Shown piece by piece: positions 1-8,992 of a stretch of 64,000 bases of DNA. The stretch covers positions 1 to 64,000 of the forward strand of contig CBDAPN010000017.1 of assembly GCA_965198415.1 (NCBI GenBank). The letters are read 5' to 3'. A program made the position numbers and the translations under genes. The stretch's first letter is position 1. Each line of letters begins with the position of its first letter. The notes under the pieces are model-generated. The model made no database searches and was not told the origin of the DNA. It saw nothing but the letters and a program-made list of their open reading frames with translations. The DNA is from Endozoicomonas sp965198415 (GTDB lineage Bacteria > Pseudomonadota > Gammaproteobacteria > Pseudomonadales > Endozoicomonadaceae).

Positions 1-2403
1 AGAGGTATTTTTTTCAATCAACCAATATTGTAGACAGTCTCGGATATTGTCGACTTTTACTGGCTTGCTGAGATAGTCGTCCATTCCTGCGGCAATACAT
101 TTTTCCCGGTCTTCTGGCATTGCGTTTGCCGTCATGGCGATGATGGGGGTTCTTGGTTTGTGCTGTTCTTTTTGACGAATGATTCCGGTGGCTTCATAGC
201 CACTCATTTTCGGCATTTGGCAATCCATCAAGATCAAGTCATAACTGTGTTCGCTATGCATCGAAACGGCTTCTTTTCCGTCTCTTGCTATATCAGTGTG
301 GGTTAAGCCAATTTTCTTTAGCATACTCACTGCTACTTTCTGATTAACAATATTGTCTTCTACCAAAAGAATACGGGTATTGTCTGCAAAAGTGGACGAC
401 GATGAGATTTTTTCGTCCGATCTCTTTTGTTCGAGGCTGTTGTGATGGTAATGCATGATCTGCATGGTGGTGTCGAGTAACCTGCATTGCCTAAAAGGCT
501 TGGTAAGGCAAGCTGAGATGCCTGAACTGGTTTGTTCCTCTTGGGAAAGGTAGCCTTTAGAGCTGAGCATGATTCTACGAATGGACTTTAAATTATCGTC
601 CCGTTCCATCATTTTTGAGAGCTCAAGGCCATCTATTTCAGGCATGTCCATATCAAGATATACAAGCTCAAAAGGCTGACCGTTCTCTTGGGCTTCGTTT
701 AGTGCTTTAAGGGCTTCTTTGACGGATGCTGCTTCACTGTGATCGAGACCCCACGCTTTGAGGTAATGTCGCAGGATTTCCCGGTTGGTTTTATTATCGT
801 CGACCACCAGCGCCTTTATTCCATCAAGAGCATGAAATACCTGAGATCGTTGGATATGTTTATTGTTTGACATGCCCATCTCTAGCTCAAATGTAAATTT
901 TGAGCCAACATTTTCGATGCTGGTAACTTTGATTTCACCGCCCATTAGTTCTACGAGCTGTCTCGAAATCGTCAGCCCAAGCCCTGTTCCGCCAAATTTA
1001 CGAGTGGTGCTGCCATCTGCCTGAGTAAATTCATTAAATAACGTTGGCAGTATGTTTTTGGGAATGCCTATGCCGGTATCTTCGACTGAGAATTCAATTT
1101 TTGCGTTTTCTTCAAACTGCTTAAGAAGGTTTACTTTTACAATGACTTCGCCTTCTTTGGTAAATTTAACAGCGTTGCCAATCAGGTTGGTTAGCACTTG
1201 TCGAAGCCGGACCGGGTCTCCTTTTAAAGCAACTGGCAGGTCAAGGTCGGCATAACAGTTGAGTTGTAACCCTTTTTTTCTGGCGGAGCCTGCCAATAAG
1301 GTGCAGACGTCTTCGGTTATGTCTCTGACGTTAACATCAATACATTCAATGGTCATTTTCCCCGCTTCAATTTTTGAGAAGTCGAGAATGTCGTTAATAA
1401 CCTGCAATAGTGAGTCGGCTGAGGCATAAGCCGTATTAAGAAAGTCACTTTGGGTTTTACTTAGCGGTGTGTCTTTCAATAGGTCGAGCATGCCAAGCAC
1501 ACCGTTCATTGGGGTGCGAATTTCATGGCTCATGTTGGCAAGAAAGGCGCTCTTGGCTTTGGCGGCATCGAGCGCTGCTTCTTTGGCTTCATTGAGTAGA
1601 GTGACGTTTTCTTTTAGGTCTCTGTTGGCGGCTTTGAGCGCCTGAGTTCGGCTGGTGACGGTTGCTTCGAGGGTTTCCTGATTTTTTTGCAGTCGGTCGT
1701 CTCGTTCTTTTATTTGCAGAAGCATGTTATTAAAGCTGTCATAAAGTTGCCCAATTTCATCATTATCAAATTTTTGTACATGGTGGTCGTATTGCTGGTA
1801 TTCGGTGATGTCGCTAATGGTATCGGCTAAATCTGTGATGGGCCGTCCTAGCAAGCGTTGTAGGTGAGAACTTAAAATTGCAGCGAGCAATACAGAAATT
1901 AACGCTGATATGAGTGCCAGTAGAAGAATGTGCGTGAGGTGGCGATAAAGTTCGCTTAGGTTTGACTGGATGTAAATGGCACCGATAAATTTACCATCCC
2001 AATTAATTGGGCGATAGAGGTGTAATTTCGTCTTGCCAAATAGGGTAACGGGTTGCTCCAGGTTTTCCAGCGTAAAGCCCCAGGGGTGTTTTTTGTCCCG
2101 ATGATATGCGGCAATCGTTTCGCCTAATGAGTTTAATAAATAAGCTGATTCAATTTCGTCGGTATTGCGAAACCCTTTGAGCAACAGTTCGGCAGATTCT
2201 GTGTCTTCAAAAAGTAAAGCGGCTCGGGCATTGGCACTGATTACATCAACCAGTGTGTCCAGCTTGTTGGTTATTAACTCTCTGGAGTGAATAACCTCAC
2301 TGATAGTCTGAATACTGATGGTGACTAATAACACCGTGTACGCCGATAACAACATGGCGTACCGGAGTTTTTTCTTGATGGGAAGATTTTTAAAAGAAAG
2401 CAT
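1..2403 (-). CDS. Hybrid sensor histidine kinase with CHASE8-like sensor, HAMP and two receiver domains (3' end outside window)
   Basis: Read directly from the minus strand: ATG at 2403 and 801 open codons to the window edge, so the C-terminus is missing. Order seen: TM1 near residues 10-35, a periplasmic stretch resembling CHASE8, TM2 near 165-190, HAMP with a short coiled coil, then a HisKA box (SHEIRTPMNG, phospho-acceptor about H293). HATPase motifs follow (NLIGNAVKFT, EDTGIGIP, GGTGLGL). The first receiver has VVDDNKTNR and LDMDMPEIDG; the second has LLVEDNIVNQ, LMDCQMPKMSG and the switch Lys in LSKPVKV. The architecture is BarA-like. The start lies 6 bases after the YfiR-family gene and only 3' of it, so it is the last visible gene of a receptor-YfiR-kinase unit. 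YfiR-type proteins often restrain a membrane signalling partner, so this kinase is the likely partner (inference). The input signal is unknown. Confidence 0.93.
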   Translation of the reverse strand, partial: MLSFKNLPIKKKLRYAMLLSAYTVLLVTISIQTISEVIHSRELITNKLDTLVDVISANARAALLFEDTESAELLLKGFRNTDEIESAYLLNSLGETIAAYHRDKKHPWGFTLENLEQPVTLFGKTKLHLYRPINWDGKFIGAIYIQSNLSELYRHLTHILLLALISALISVLLAAILSSHLQRLLGRPITDLADTISDITEYQQYDHHVQKFDNDEIGQLYDSFNNMLLQIKERDDRLQKNQETLEATVTSRTQALKAANRDLKENVTLLNEAKEAALDAAKAKSAFLANMSHEIRTPMNGVLGMLDLLKDTPLSKTQSDFLNTAYASADSLLQVINDILDFSKIEAGKMTIECIDVNVRDITEDVCTLLAGSARKKGLQLNCYADLDLPVALKGDPVRLRQVLTNLIGNAVKFTKEGEVIVKVNLLKQFEENAKIEFSVEDTGIGIPKNILPTLFNEFTQADGSTTRKFGGTGLGLTISRQLVELMGGEIKVTSIENVGSKFTFELEMGMSNNKHIQRSQVFHALDGIKALVVDDNKTNREILRHYLKAWGLDHSEAASVKEALKALNEAQENGQPFELVYLDMDMPEIDGLELSKMMERDDNLKSIRRIMLSSKGYLSQEEQTSSGISACLTKPFRQCRLLDTTMQIMHYHHNSLEQKRSDEKISSSSTFADNTRILLVEDNIVNQKVAVSMLKKIGLTHTDIARDGKEAVSMHSEHSYDLILMDCQMPKMSGYEATGIIRQKEQHKPRTPIIAMTANAMPEDREKCIAAGMDDYLSKPVKVDNIRDCLQYWLIEKNTS

Positions 2404-2409
2404 AGGTTG

Positions 2410-2952
2410 TTATTTAACCACTTTTGCCAGCCCCATTAATTGCGGGTTGATTGTCAGCCCGGTATTTTGTGCAACGTTTTTATTGATCGCAAAGCGAATA
2501 CGGCTACCGGCTCGGAACAGCTCAATTACCCCGCCTTGGTTCGCAAAGTTCTTGCTGTCACTGATGGTCAAAACAGGCTTATTTCGCAGTTTGTTAACGA
2601 CCGCTGAGATCTGATCAGACTTTGTGTTATGGATGTAAATCAGGTCGCACAATTTACCCAGTGAAGCATTAGGGTGTTTGTGGGTGACTGAGATACGCCG
2701 TGCCAGGCTGAATTTATGGTTAATCTTGAAAATTTCGCTATTGATGGCTCCTTGGCCAATAACGCACAGAGTTAGGGTCTGCTTTTTTTCTGGCCATGAT
2801 ATGAATTTTGTGAGTTTATAGACAATGGCTGCTTTGACTTTGTCCGCCTTGGTAATTTCTGCGGCTTTAGCACTGCTTAAGCCACAAATTAAAAAAATTA
2901 CCAGTGTTGTGTATATTTTTGAAATAGTCGGCATGAAGTTTTCCTCCCTCAT
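2410..2952 (-). CDS. YfiR-family periplasmic protein (DUF4154)
   Basis: 180 residues. A signal peptide spans about residues 7-31 (ending SSAKAAEI). The mature protein shows the YfiR family pattern: KVKAAIVYKLTKFISWP near the start, LCVIGQ, CDLIYIH, then GGVIELFRAGSRIRFAINK and a C-terminal GLTINPQLMGLAKVV. In Pseudomonas, YfiR is a periplasmic repressor of the membrane diguanylate cyclase YfiN. Here no cyclase is visible and the next gene is a hybrid histidine kinase, so the target is probably that kinase. Four bases separate it from the TonB-receptor gene and six from the kinase, so co-transcription is near certain. Exact regulation is not visible. Confidence 0.92.
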   Translation of the reverse strand: MREENFMPTISKIYTTLVIFLICGLSSAKAAEITKADKVKAAIVYKLTKFISWPEKKQTLTLCVIGQGAINSEIFKINHKFSLARRISVTHKHPNASLGKLCDLIYIHNTKSDQISAVVNKLRNKPVLTISDSKNFANQGGVIELFRAGSRIRFAINKNVAQNTGLTINPQLMGLAKVVK

Positions 2953-2956
2953 CCGA

Positions 2957-5146
2957 TTAATGTTGCCAGCGTAACTGAAGATACCAGGATCTCTGGATCT
3001 CAGTTTCGCCTAAGCCACTGAATATTTCATTGAATTCCAGTCGCTGTTTATCGATTAGATTTTTCCCGTTTAAAGAAAGCTCCAGGTCATCGCCTATTTT
3101 TTTTGCCACTCTGACATCAAGAGTTGTATATGCTCCGATTCGGGCATCTTTTAGGGTGTCCATGTATCTCACCCAAAAATCCAGATACCACTGTTTTGGC
3201 AGGTTCATATAGGAGCGAATATTGGCAGTATTATTAGCGCTAAGGTTCTCTAATAGTTTTTCATTGGATTCAAGGTAAGCATTGGTAACATCTGAGCTGG
3301 TATCATCACTGAATGCATCGATGCCAAGGAAAGAGTAGTTAAGTTGCAGTTTCCACCATGGGGTTGCCTGCCAGTCTGCGGTGAGTTCGATGCCGTAGGT
3401 GTGGGCTGTGAGTCCATTTGAGAACGTTGTTGAGTAGGCAACGGAAGGCGAGGTGGCTGCAGAGCCGTCGTAAACGCACAAAAAGGCACCTGTTACAATT
3501 TCTTTCAAGCTTGTTCCATCTTGGCACCCTTGTTGGTCAACGTAGGCTAAAAGATCTTTGTACTGGTTGAAAAAGGCCGTGGCATCAAACAGCAAGTTAC
3601 TATTAAAGTTTCTTCTGTAACCTACTTCTAGCGCAAATAGGTTTTCTGCGTCTAGCTTATTGTTGCCGCTTAGTGATAACTGGTCAGGAAGCGCTGTGCC
3701 GGGTACGGGCGCTTCTTCTTCGCGCAAAAATGTAATGCCCCGGGAGGTGACAGAGGTTTCGCTTATTGAGGGGGTTTTGAGCGCATTCGCTGCTTTTATC
3801 CACAGTGTTTGCTGGTCAGAAATTTTCCAGGTCAGGCTGGCGTTGGGTTGGAATTCGTAGCCGGTAAAATTGTTATGCTCAAACCGTGAGCTCAGTGTAA
3901 GAGACCATTGGGGGTTCAGTGTGATGTAATCTTGCACAAATGCGCTGTATAGCTCATCAGTTCTGCTAGTTTCTGGCAAAACGATGTTGTTCATTTTGCT
4001 CAGATTGTATTTAGTTAGCCGATAGCCTAGCCCCCAGATGATGTCATGTTGGCCTATAGGGCTGAGCTGGTGCTGGAACTCTACATCGCCAATATCTCTT
4101 TTTTCAGTTACTCGATAATCATAATTTTCATAGCGGTCATAGTAGGCTTTAAGGGCTATGTTACTGTCATTATCGAAATAATGTTTGTAATTGCCAATGA
4201 GGTGTCCGCCTTTTTGGTCGCGGCTTTGATTTTGTAATAACTCTTTTTTTAAGGTGGCTCTATTAAATATTTTCAGCGAAGGGCGCGTGGTACCGTTGTA
4301 AACTTCCGTTTGGACTGATGCTTCTGCCCCGGTGTCGGTGCGCCAATCGGCTCTGAAGCCTGCCCGGCTCATTTTCCAGTCATCATTGGCGTCAGAGCCG
4401 TCAGAGTTTGCCATGGCATCGCGGCTGAAGGATTTGAAGAAAGCTCGATAGTAACCGTCGTCGCTGATTTCGCCGCCGTAGCGGTACGAAGCAAAGGCTT
4501 TTTCTTCTGAGCCTGCTCCGATGGAGAGTAGTCCGCCTTGAGTATCTGCTGAGTGTTTAGTGATGATGTTGATAACACCGTTAACGGCATTGGCTCCCCA
4601 CAGCGCTGCGCCTGGCCCGCGAATGACTTCAATGCGGGCGATGTCTTCCAACATGGTGTCCTGCACATCCCAGTTGACGCCGGAGAATAGGGGGGAGTAG
4701 ACGGTGCGCCCATCAACCAGAACCAGTAATTTGTTGGCAAAAATGTAATTGAATCCGCGGGTGCTAATGGACCATGTGTTGCTGTTCAGCTTGGCTACCT
4801 GCATGCCCGGCACCATTCTTAATGCTTCTGGAATGGAAGTAACGCCGGTACGCTTAATGTCTTTGTCGGTGATCACATAAACTGCGGCCGGTGAATCCAT
4901 TAAACGCTGTTTTCTTTTGGAGACGGAAGTAACGTCTGGAACATCCAGAGCGATCAGTTCTTCAAGGCTTAGGTCGAGAAGTTCGTCAGCAATTTCGCCA
5001 AGATTAATGTCAAGGTCAAACTCAGCCTTAAGGCTCAGCGGAACAACCAGCGTTGAAAAAACGCCAGCCAACAGCAGTGAGTTATAGAGTCTTTTCAAAG
5101 TTCTGCTCCGTTGGGTTAACTGAAGAAAGGTGCACTGCTGAATCAC
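2957..5146 (-). CDS. TonB-dependent outer-membrane receptor
   Basis: 729 residues, normal for the family. An N-terminal hydrophobic segment (about residues 20-41) is a signal peptide. The plug domain follows, with SPAAVYVITDKDIKRTGVTS, VLVDGRTVYSPLFSGVNWD and IARIEVIRGPGAALWGANAV (typical TonB plug signature). The rest is a 22-stranded-barrel-type region ending in an aromatic C-terminus (WYLQLRWQH), as barrel proteins do. Ahead of the plug is an acidic segment (LDLSLEELIALDVPDVTSVSKR) common in receptors paired with YfiR proteins and hybrid kinases. It is the first gene of the three-gene operon. The substrate cannot be told from sequence. A role as sensor input to the downstream kinase is an inference from synteny. 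Confidence 0.93.
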   Translation of the reverse strand: MIQQCTFLQLTQRSRTLKRLYNSLLLAGVFSTLVVPLSLKAEFDLDINLGEIADELLDLSLEELIALDVPDVTSVSKRKQRLMDSPAAVYVITDKDIKRTGVTSIPEALRMVPGMQVAKLNSNTWSISTRGFNYIFANKLLVLVDGRTVYSPLFSGVNWDVQDTMLEDIARIEVIRGPGAALWGANAVNGVINIITKHSADTQGGLLSIGAGSEEKAFASYRYGGEISDDGYYRAFFKSFSRDAMANSDGSDANDDWKMSRAGFRADWRTDTGAEASVQTEVYNGTTRPSLKIFNRATLKKELLQNQSRDQKGGHLIGNYKHYFDNDSNIALKAYYDRYENYDYRVTEKRDIGDVEFQHQLSPIGQHDIIWGLGYRLTKYNLSKMNNIVLPETSRTDELYSAFVQDYITLNPQWSLTLSSRFEHNNFTGYEFQPNASLTWKISDQQTLWIKAANALKTPSISETSVTSRGITFLREEEAPVPGTALPDQLSLSGNNKLDAENLFALEVGYRRNFNSNLLFDATAFFNQYKDLLAYVDQQGCQDGTSLKEIVTGAFLCVYDGSAATSPSVAYSTTFSNGLTAHTYGIELTADWQATPWWKLQLNYSFLGIDAFSDDTSSDVTNAYLESNEKLLENLSANNTANIRSYMNLPKQWYLDFWVRYMDTLKDARIGAYTTLDVRVAKKIGDDLELSLNGKNLIDKQRLEFNEIFSGLGETEIQRSWYLQLRWQH

Positions 5147-5231
5147 ACTTTCTTAGAGATTATTAATTAATCGGTGTTATTTTAAAAAGATTAGTCGATT
5201 AACAAATTTTTATTCATCTACGTGATATTTT
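5147..5231. other. Short AT-rich gap between TonB receptor and protease gene
   Basis: 85 bases, very AT-rich (attattaattaatcgg, tttaaaaagatta). It carries the promoter region of the receptor operon and the 3' end of the protease gene. No clear terminator stem was found. Confidence 0.4.
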
Positions 5232-6626
5232 TTATTCGACATCAAAAATAGACTGTAAGAATACGCCACCATCGGCAATCCCGGAACCGCAGCGGAATTC
5301 GTCACAATTGCTTTTAGGACCAAATTCTCTAGCTGATATCATTAAGAATCCTTTGCGTTCCTGTGGTGTTAGATTTGAATTAACGGCATAACTTAGGGCA
5401 ATTAATCCAGAAACATGCGGTGCTGCCATACTGGTGCCTTGCAATTCAGCGTAAGATGGCTCCTCGGCAGATTCTAAGCCGGAGTTGTGGGTCGATAGAA
5501 TACCATCTCCACCATCATGTGTTTCTCCCCCCGGCGCCATAATATTTACTGAATTACCGTAATTTGAATACCAGCTGCGGTTTCCGTCTCTGTTTATGGC
5601 ACCAACGGTGATGACATTGTCGCAGTTGGCTGGGGCAAATAAATCGGCGTTTTGCATGGCATTTCCGGCAGCAGCAACAATGGTTATACCAGCATCGACG
5701 ATTTCATTGATAGCATCCTGATAGGATTGAGGGCAGGTGTAAGCATAACCACCAAGGCTCAGGTTAATCACTTTGGCTGGATTTGGGTTGGCCGGAACCC
5801 CGAACACTGATAATCCGGCGGCCCAGCGCATGGCCGAGACGATATCTGAAGTGTAACCACCGCAACGGCCTAACGCTCTGACGGGAAGTATTTTGGTGCT
5901 CCAGACTATACCAGCAACGCCGTTACCGTCGTTGGTATTGGCCGCAATGGTGCCGGTGACGTGTGTACCGTGCCAACTGCTGCGTCTTGCTTTTTTAGGA
6001 ACGGGGATGCCTTTATAAGAGCCGCAGTCGCCGGATTGTATGGCATCGCCGGTATCCATGGGATTGTTGTCCCAGCTGTCGCCGTCATTTGCCATCCAAG
6101 GGTTTGAAATAAAGTCGTAGCCGGGGAGGATTTTATTATTAATTTCCCGGTGTTTAGTAATGCCGGTGTCAATAACAGCCACCACATGTTTCGGGTCGCC
6201 AGTGGATATATCCCAGGCTGTTGGTAAATTGATACCGGCCGTGTTTTCAAAAAAATGCCATTGCGCATGAAAGAGTGGGTCATTCGGGATTTTAAAGGCA
6301 GTCATGACCAAGTCAGGTTCGACGTATTTTATCTGGGGGTCGTATTGTATTGATTTGGCCAGTTTATTGGCATCTTTGATTTTTAAGTGGGCACCAATTT
6401 CAAGTACTTCTTTTCTTTTGCCCATTGCTACACCATAGCCGCCGTAATCTACGCCCTGTTTGATAAAAGCTAATGCTCTGGCTTCGGTGGGTTTTTCTTT
6501 GTAATAAACGACTATCCGGTCGGTAGTCTGTAAGAAGTGCCTGTAGTTATCAATCTCAGCCTGAGAGATAAAAGTAGGTATTAAAAGTGTTGTTGTTAAT
6601 GCACAGTTTAATAGCAAAGACTTCAT
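5232..6626 (-). CDS. Secreted S8 subtilisin-family serine protease
   Basis: About 464 residues from ATG 6626. That start is preferred to an in-frame GTG at 6635 because AGGTGA lies just upstream of it. Signal peptide, then an I9-type prodomain ending QIKYVEPDLVMTAF. Catalytic triad by motif: Asp in VVAVIDTGI (about residue 153), His in SSWHGTHVTGT (about 219), Ser in LQGTSMAAPH (about 398), with the oxyanion Asn in VAAAGN. Several Cys pairs suggest disulfides, as in extracellular subtilases of marine gammaproteobacteria. No C-terminal PPC domain is present. It is encoded directly after, and translationally coupled to, a small I9-like protein, whose stop overlaps the ribosome-binding region of this gene. 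Confidence 0.93.
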   Translation of the reverse strand: MKSLLLNCALTTTLLIPTFISQAEIDNYRHFLQTTDRIVVYYKEKPTEARALAFIKQGVDYGGYGVAMGKRKEVLEIGAHLKIKDANKLAKSIQYDPQIKYVEPDLVMTAFKIPNDPLFHAQWHFFENTAGINLPTAWDISTGDPKHVVAVIDTGITKHREINNKILPGYDFISNPWMANDGDSWDNNPMDTGDAIQSGDCGSYKGIPVPKKARRSSWHGTHVTGTIAANTNDGNGVAGIVWSTKILPVRALGRCGGYTSDIVSAMRWAAGLSVFGVPANPNPAKVINLSLGGYAYTCPQSYQDAINEIVDAGITIVAAAGNAMQNADLFAPANCDNVITVGAINRDGNRSWYSNYGNSVNIMAPGGETHDGGDGILSTHNSGLESAEEPSYAELQGTSMAAPHVSGLIALSYAVNSNLTPQERKGFLMISAREFGPKSNCDEFRCGSGIADGGVFLQSIFDVE

Positions 6627-6631
6627 CGGTT

Positions 6632-6994
6632 TCACCTGAGGGGGGCAGTGTTGTTTTTGGGCATTGGTCGCATGGTTTGGTCTATTTCAATGAAGCGAAC
6701 TTCTTTCAAAGCCAACAATTTTTTTATGTCTGCAGATAAAGTGTTTGGGTTGGTGTTCTCAATGGTTATGAGCGCCGTTTTTTCATTAATTGGCCGTAAC
6801 ATGCGAATGACGCTGTCAGATTTAAGTCGTTTATTTAAAAAGTTTATTGACTTATCTTCGCCGGAGAATTGATCCGAATGAAAACCAATAAGTAATCGGG
6901 TTGAGTGATTTTCTGCGGGTGTTTCTGCAAGAATCAATCGCAGGGAAATGGTGAGGGCTAATAAGCCGATCAGAATATAAGCTGGAGTTTTCAT
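6632..6994 (-). CDS. Small exported protein resembling a free-standing subtilisin propeptide (I9-like inhibitor)
   Basis: 120 residues. An N-terminal hydrophobic segment (IGLLALTISLRLILAE) looks like a signal peptide or anchor. The rest resembles the ferredoxin-like I9 fold: TRLLIGFHSD, then KTALITIENTN, then a C-terminal VRFIEIDQTMRPMP. That tail aligns by eye with the end of the prodomain in the next gene (IKYVEPDLVMTAFK), the segment that lies in the protease active site. The gene is upstream of the S8 protease and ends 6 bases before its ATG. Inference: a trans-acting inhibitor or folding helper for that protease. No database match could be checked, so a plain hypothetical protein remains possible. 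Confidence 0.7.
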   Translation of the reverse strand: MKTPAYILIGLLALTISLRLILAETPAENHSTRLLIGFHSDQFSGEDKSINFLNKRLKSDSVIRMLRPINEKTALITIENTNPNTLSADIKKLLALKEVRFIEIDQTMRPMPKNNTAPLR

Positions 6995-7311
6995 TAGTTA
7001 GTTAAATGTTGTCGGGTTAGAAATAAGTTTGGTGATTTTATAACCAGCCACTTCTTTATAGGTCTATTAAAAACATAGCACTTAATTAGAAACTGATTTT
7101 CGGAGTTTGCTTCTCGTTTGATTGGCGCGCTAAGGCATAGCGCTTTTGGTGGTGTGCTGGCAACCCTGTAAACTTGCGAACAAACTCGTTAGAATGCGTC
7201 TGTCATTGAAATCATAGACGATAATGAGTGCGTAAAAACTGATCTAACTGTAGCTTCCCACAAAGGGTGCAGAAAGTCAGATAGTACACAAAGACGACCG
7301 AGGATAATTAA
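6995..7311. other. Intergenic region between protease pair and gcvH
   Basis: 317 bases with divergent promoters expected for the protease pair (minus) and gcvH (plus). I looked for a glycine riboswitch core and did not find one. The only notable element is an imperfect GC-rich palindrome (ggcgcgctaaggcatagcgc) near 7122-7143. The gcvH ribosome-binding site is the purine stretch gaccgaggata at 7295-7305. Confidence 0.35.
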
Positions 7312-7704
7312 ATGAGCAATATACCTTCTGAGTTACGGTATCTGCGTTCCCACGAATGGGTCAGGCTGGAAGGAGAGGGTGTTGTAACTATTGGTATCAC
7401 TGACCATGCCCAAGAGTCGCTAGGGGACGTGGTCTTTGTGGATCTGCCAGAGGTGGGCGCAACCCTTGGGGCGGGAGATGAAGCCGGAGCTGTTGAGTCA
7501 GTGAAGGCAGCTTCTGAGATTTATGCACCGCTGACCGGGGAGGTTGTTGCGGTTAACGAGACTCTTGAAGATGCTCCGGAAACCGTCAACAGCGATCCGT
7601 ACAATGACGGTTGGTTCTTCAGAATAAAAATTCAGGACGACGGTGAGTTAGCAGGCACGATGAATGCCGAAGCCTATGCAGAGTTTGTTGAGCAGGAAGG
7701 TTGA
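7312..7704 (+). CDS. gcvH: Glycine cleavage system H protein
   Basis: 130 residues, the normal length. GcvH carries the lipoyl arm that shuttles the aminomethyl group between the P, T and L proteins of the glycine cleavage complex in the cytoplasm. The lipoylation motif is plain: ESVKAASEIYAP with Lys65 as acceptor, preceded by GITDHAQESLGDVVFVDLP and followed by GEVVAVNETLEDAPETVN. The gcvP and gcvT genes are not in this window, so the gene sits apart from the rest of the system. It ends 12 bases before the moeB-type gene, so the two may be co-transcribed although functionally unrelated. Confidence 0.97.
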   Translation: MSNIPSELRYLRSHEWVRLEGEGVVTIGITDHAQESLGDVVFVDLPEVGATLGAGDEAGAVESVKAASEIYAPLTGEVVAVNETLEDAPETVNSDPYNDGWFFRIKIQDDGELAGTMNAEAYAEFVEQEG

Positions 7705-7716
7705 GCCGGTTCACCC

Positions 7717-8478
7717 ATGAATGACGCACAATTACTCCGCTACAGTCGCCAAATTATGCTGCCACAGGTAGATATAGCCGGTCAGGAGCGACTGCTGGAG
7801 GCGCGTGTATTAATTTTGGGTATGGGTGGCCTGGGTTGCCCGGCCGCGCAGTATCTGGTTGCGGCAGGGGTGGGGAATATCGTACTGGTGGACCCGGATA
7901 CGGTGGACACCACTAACCTGCAGCGCCAGCTTCTCTACACCAGCGCCGACCATGGTTTGGCAAAAGTGCAGGCAGCTAAACAGTCGCTTCTTGAGATCAA
8001 CGACGGTATTAACATCAAGGCCATTGCCGCATCGCTTGAAGGTGAGGCGTTGTTGCAGCAGGTGAGTAAAGCCACCGTAGTGCTCGATTGTACCGATAAT
8101 TTCTCCAGCCGTTTTGCTATCAATGCTGCCTGCGTCAGGGCGTCAACTCCATTGGTTAGTGGCGCGGCTATACGTTTCAATGGGCAGTTGACGGTATATG
8201 ACCGCACAGTGGCAAATGCCCCCTGTTACCGTTGCCTTTATGACGAGCAGAGTAATGAGAATCTAAGCTGCTCAGAGTCCGGCATTCTGGGGCCGGTGGT
8301 TGGCACGATAGGTACGATGCAAGCGCTTGAAGCGATCAAATTAATTGTGGGTTGTGGGCGCACGCTCAACAGCCGCCTGATGATTTTTGATGGCCTGACC
8401 ACACAGTGGCAAACTCTGGCGCTAGAAGCAGATCCAAAGTGCCCTGTATGCAGTCATAAGCGTGACCAAATAAAATGA
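7717..8478 (+). CDS. moeB: HesA/MoeB/ThiF-family E1-like adenylyltransferase (molybdopterin-synthase or ThiS activating)
   Basis: 253 residues. Activates the C-terminal Gly-Gly of a small ubiquitin-like sulfur carrier (MoaD or ThiS) with ATP. Seen: RYSRQIMLPQVDIAGQ at the start, the nucleotide-binding loop VLILGMGGLGCPAAQYL, DPDTVDTTNLQRQLLY, the LDCTDNFSSRFAIN motif, and two zinc-binding CxxC pairs (CYRC near 166-169 and CPVC near the C-terminus). The catalytic Cys region is LSCSESGILGPVVG. It lacks a rhodanese domain, as in bacterial MoeB. MoeB versus ThiF cannot be settled by eye. MoeB is favoured because of length and lack of thi neighbours; an msrP molybdoenzyme is encoded 30 kb away. 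Confidence 0.88.
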   Translation: MNDAQLLRYSRQIMLPQVDIAGQERLLEARVLILGMGGLGCPAAQYLVAAGVGNIVLVDPDTVDTTNLQRQLLYTSADHGLAKVQAAKQSLLEINDGINIKAIAASLEGEALLQQVSKATVVLDCTDNFSSRFAINAACVRASTPLVSGAAIRFNGQLTVYDRTVANAPCYRCLYDEQSNENLSCSESGILGPVVGTIGTMQALEAIKLIVGCGRTLNSRLMIFDGLTTQWQTLALEADPKCPVCSHKRDQIK

Positions 8479-8492
8479 TGTAAGCAGGCTGT

Positions 8493-8750
8493 TCAGGTAT
8501 TGTCTTCTACGGCCTCCAGTAAGCGGATTTTGTACTCAGGGTCGAGGTCATTCCAGTGGGAACCTATGAGGGCCCCTTCCAAAGCGTAGAGTAAAACCTT
8601 TGAGACTTTGAACCCGCGGTCACGGACTTTACAGAAGGCTGCAACGGAGCCGACCTCGTGTAACTGCTCAAGGGTTCTGATACCAACAGCGTTCAACCAT
8701 TGTACCGACGTTTTACCAAGATTTTTTAGTTCGATCAGATCAGTTGCCAT
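8493..8750 (-). CDS. TfoX C-terminal-domain protein
   Basis: 85 residues, matching the stand-alone TfoX C-terminal domain: helix-hairpin-helix-like LKNLGKTSVQWLNAVGIRTLEQLHEVGSVAAF, then a short helical tail (LLYALEGALIGSHWNDLDPEYKIRLL). This domain occurs alone or fused to TfoX-N in competence regulators; stand-alone forms have no settled function. It converges on the moeB-type gene, leaving 14 bases between their stops. Likely monocistronic. Confidence 0.85.
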   Translation of the reverse strand: MATDLIELKNLGKTSVQWLNAVGIRTLEQLHEVGSVAAFCKVRDRGFKVSKVLLYALEGALIGSHWNDLDPEYKIRLLEAVEDNT

Positions 8751-8992
8751 TTACCGGATCCCAAACTCAACTCCAGCGTCCGTACCAGAGACAGCATGAT
8801 TATTGAAAGTCAGAATTCATTTTCTTCTAAGAATAGACCAGACTTTTGATGTCCTCCCAATAGAGTTATCAGTTATTACTTCAATTAAACAATTTTGGTA
8901 ATTTATTGGCACGTTGGAACAAAAAAATAAAGTTTTTCGCTGCGCTGTGTTTTCTATAAAAGAACCCGGAACTCTGACGTATAATCCCCCTC

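Noticed and set aside
7081..7311. Glycine riboswitch ahead of gcvH
   Set aside because: No conserved riboswitch core could be found.
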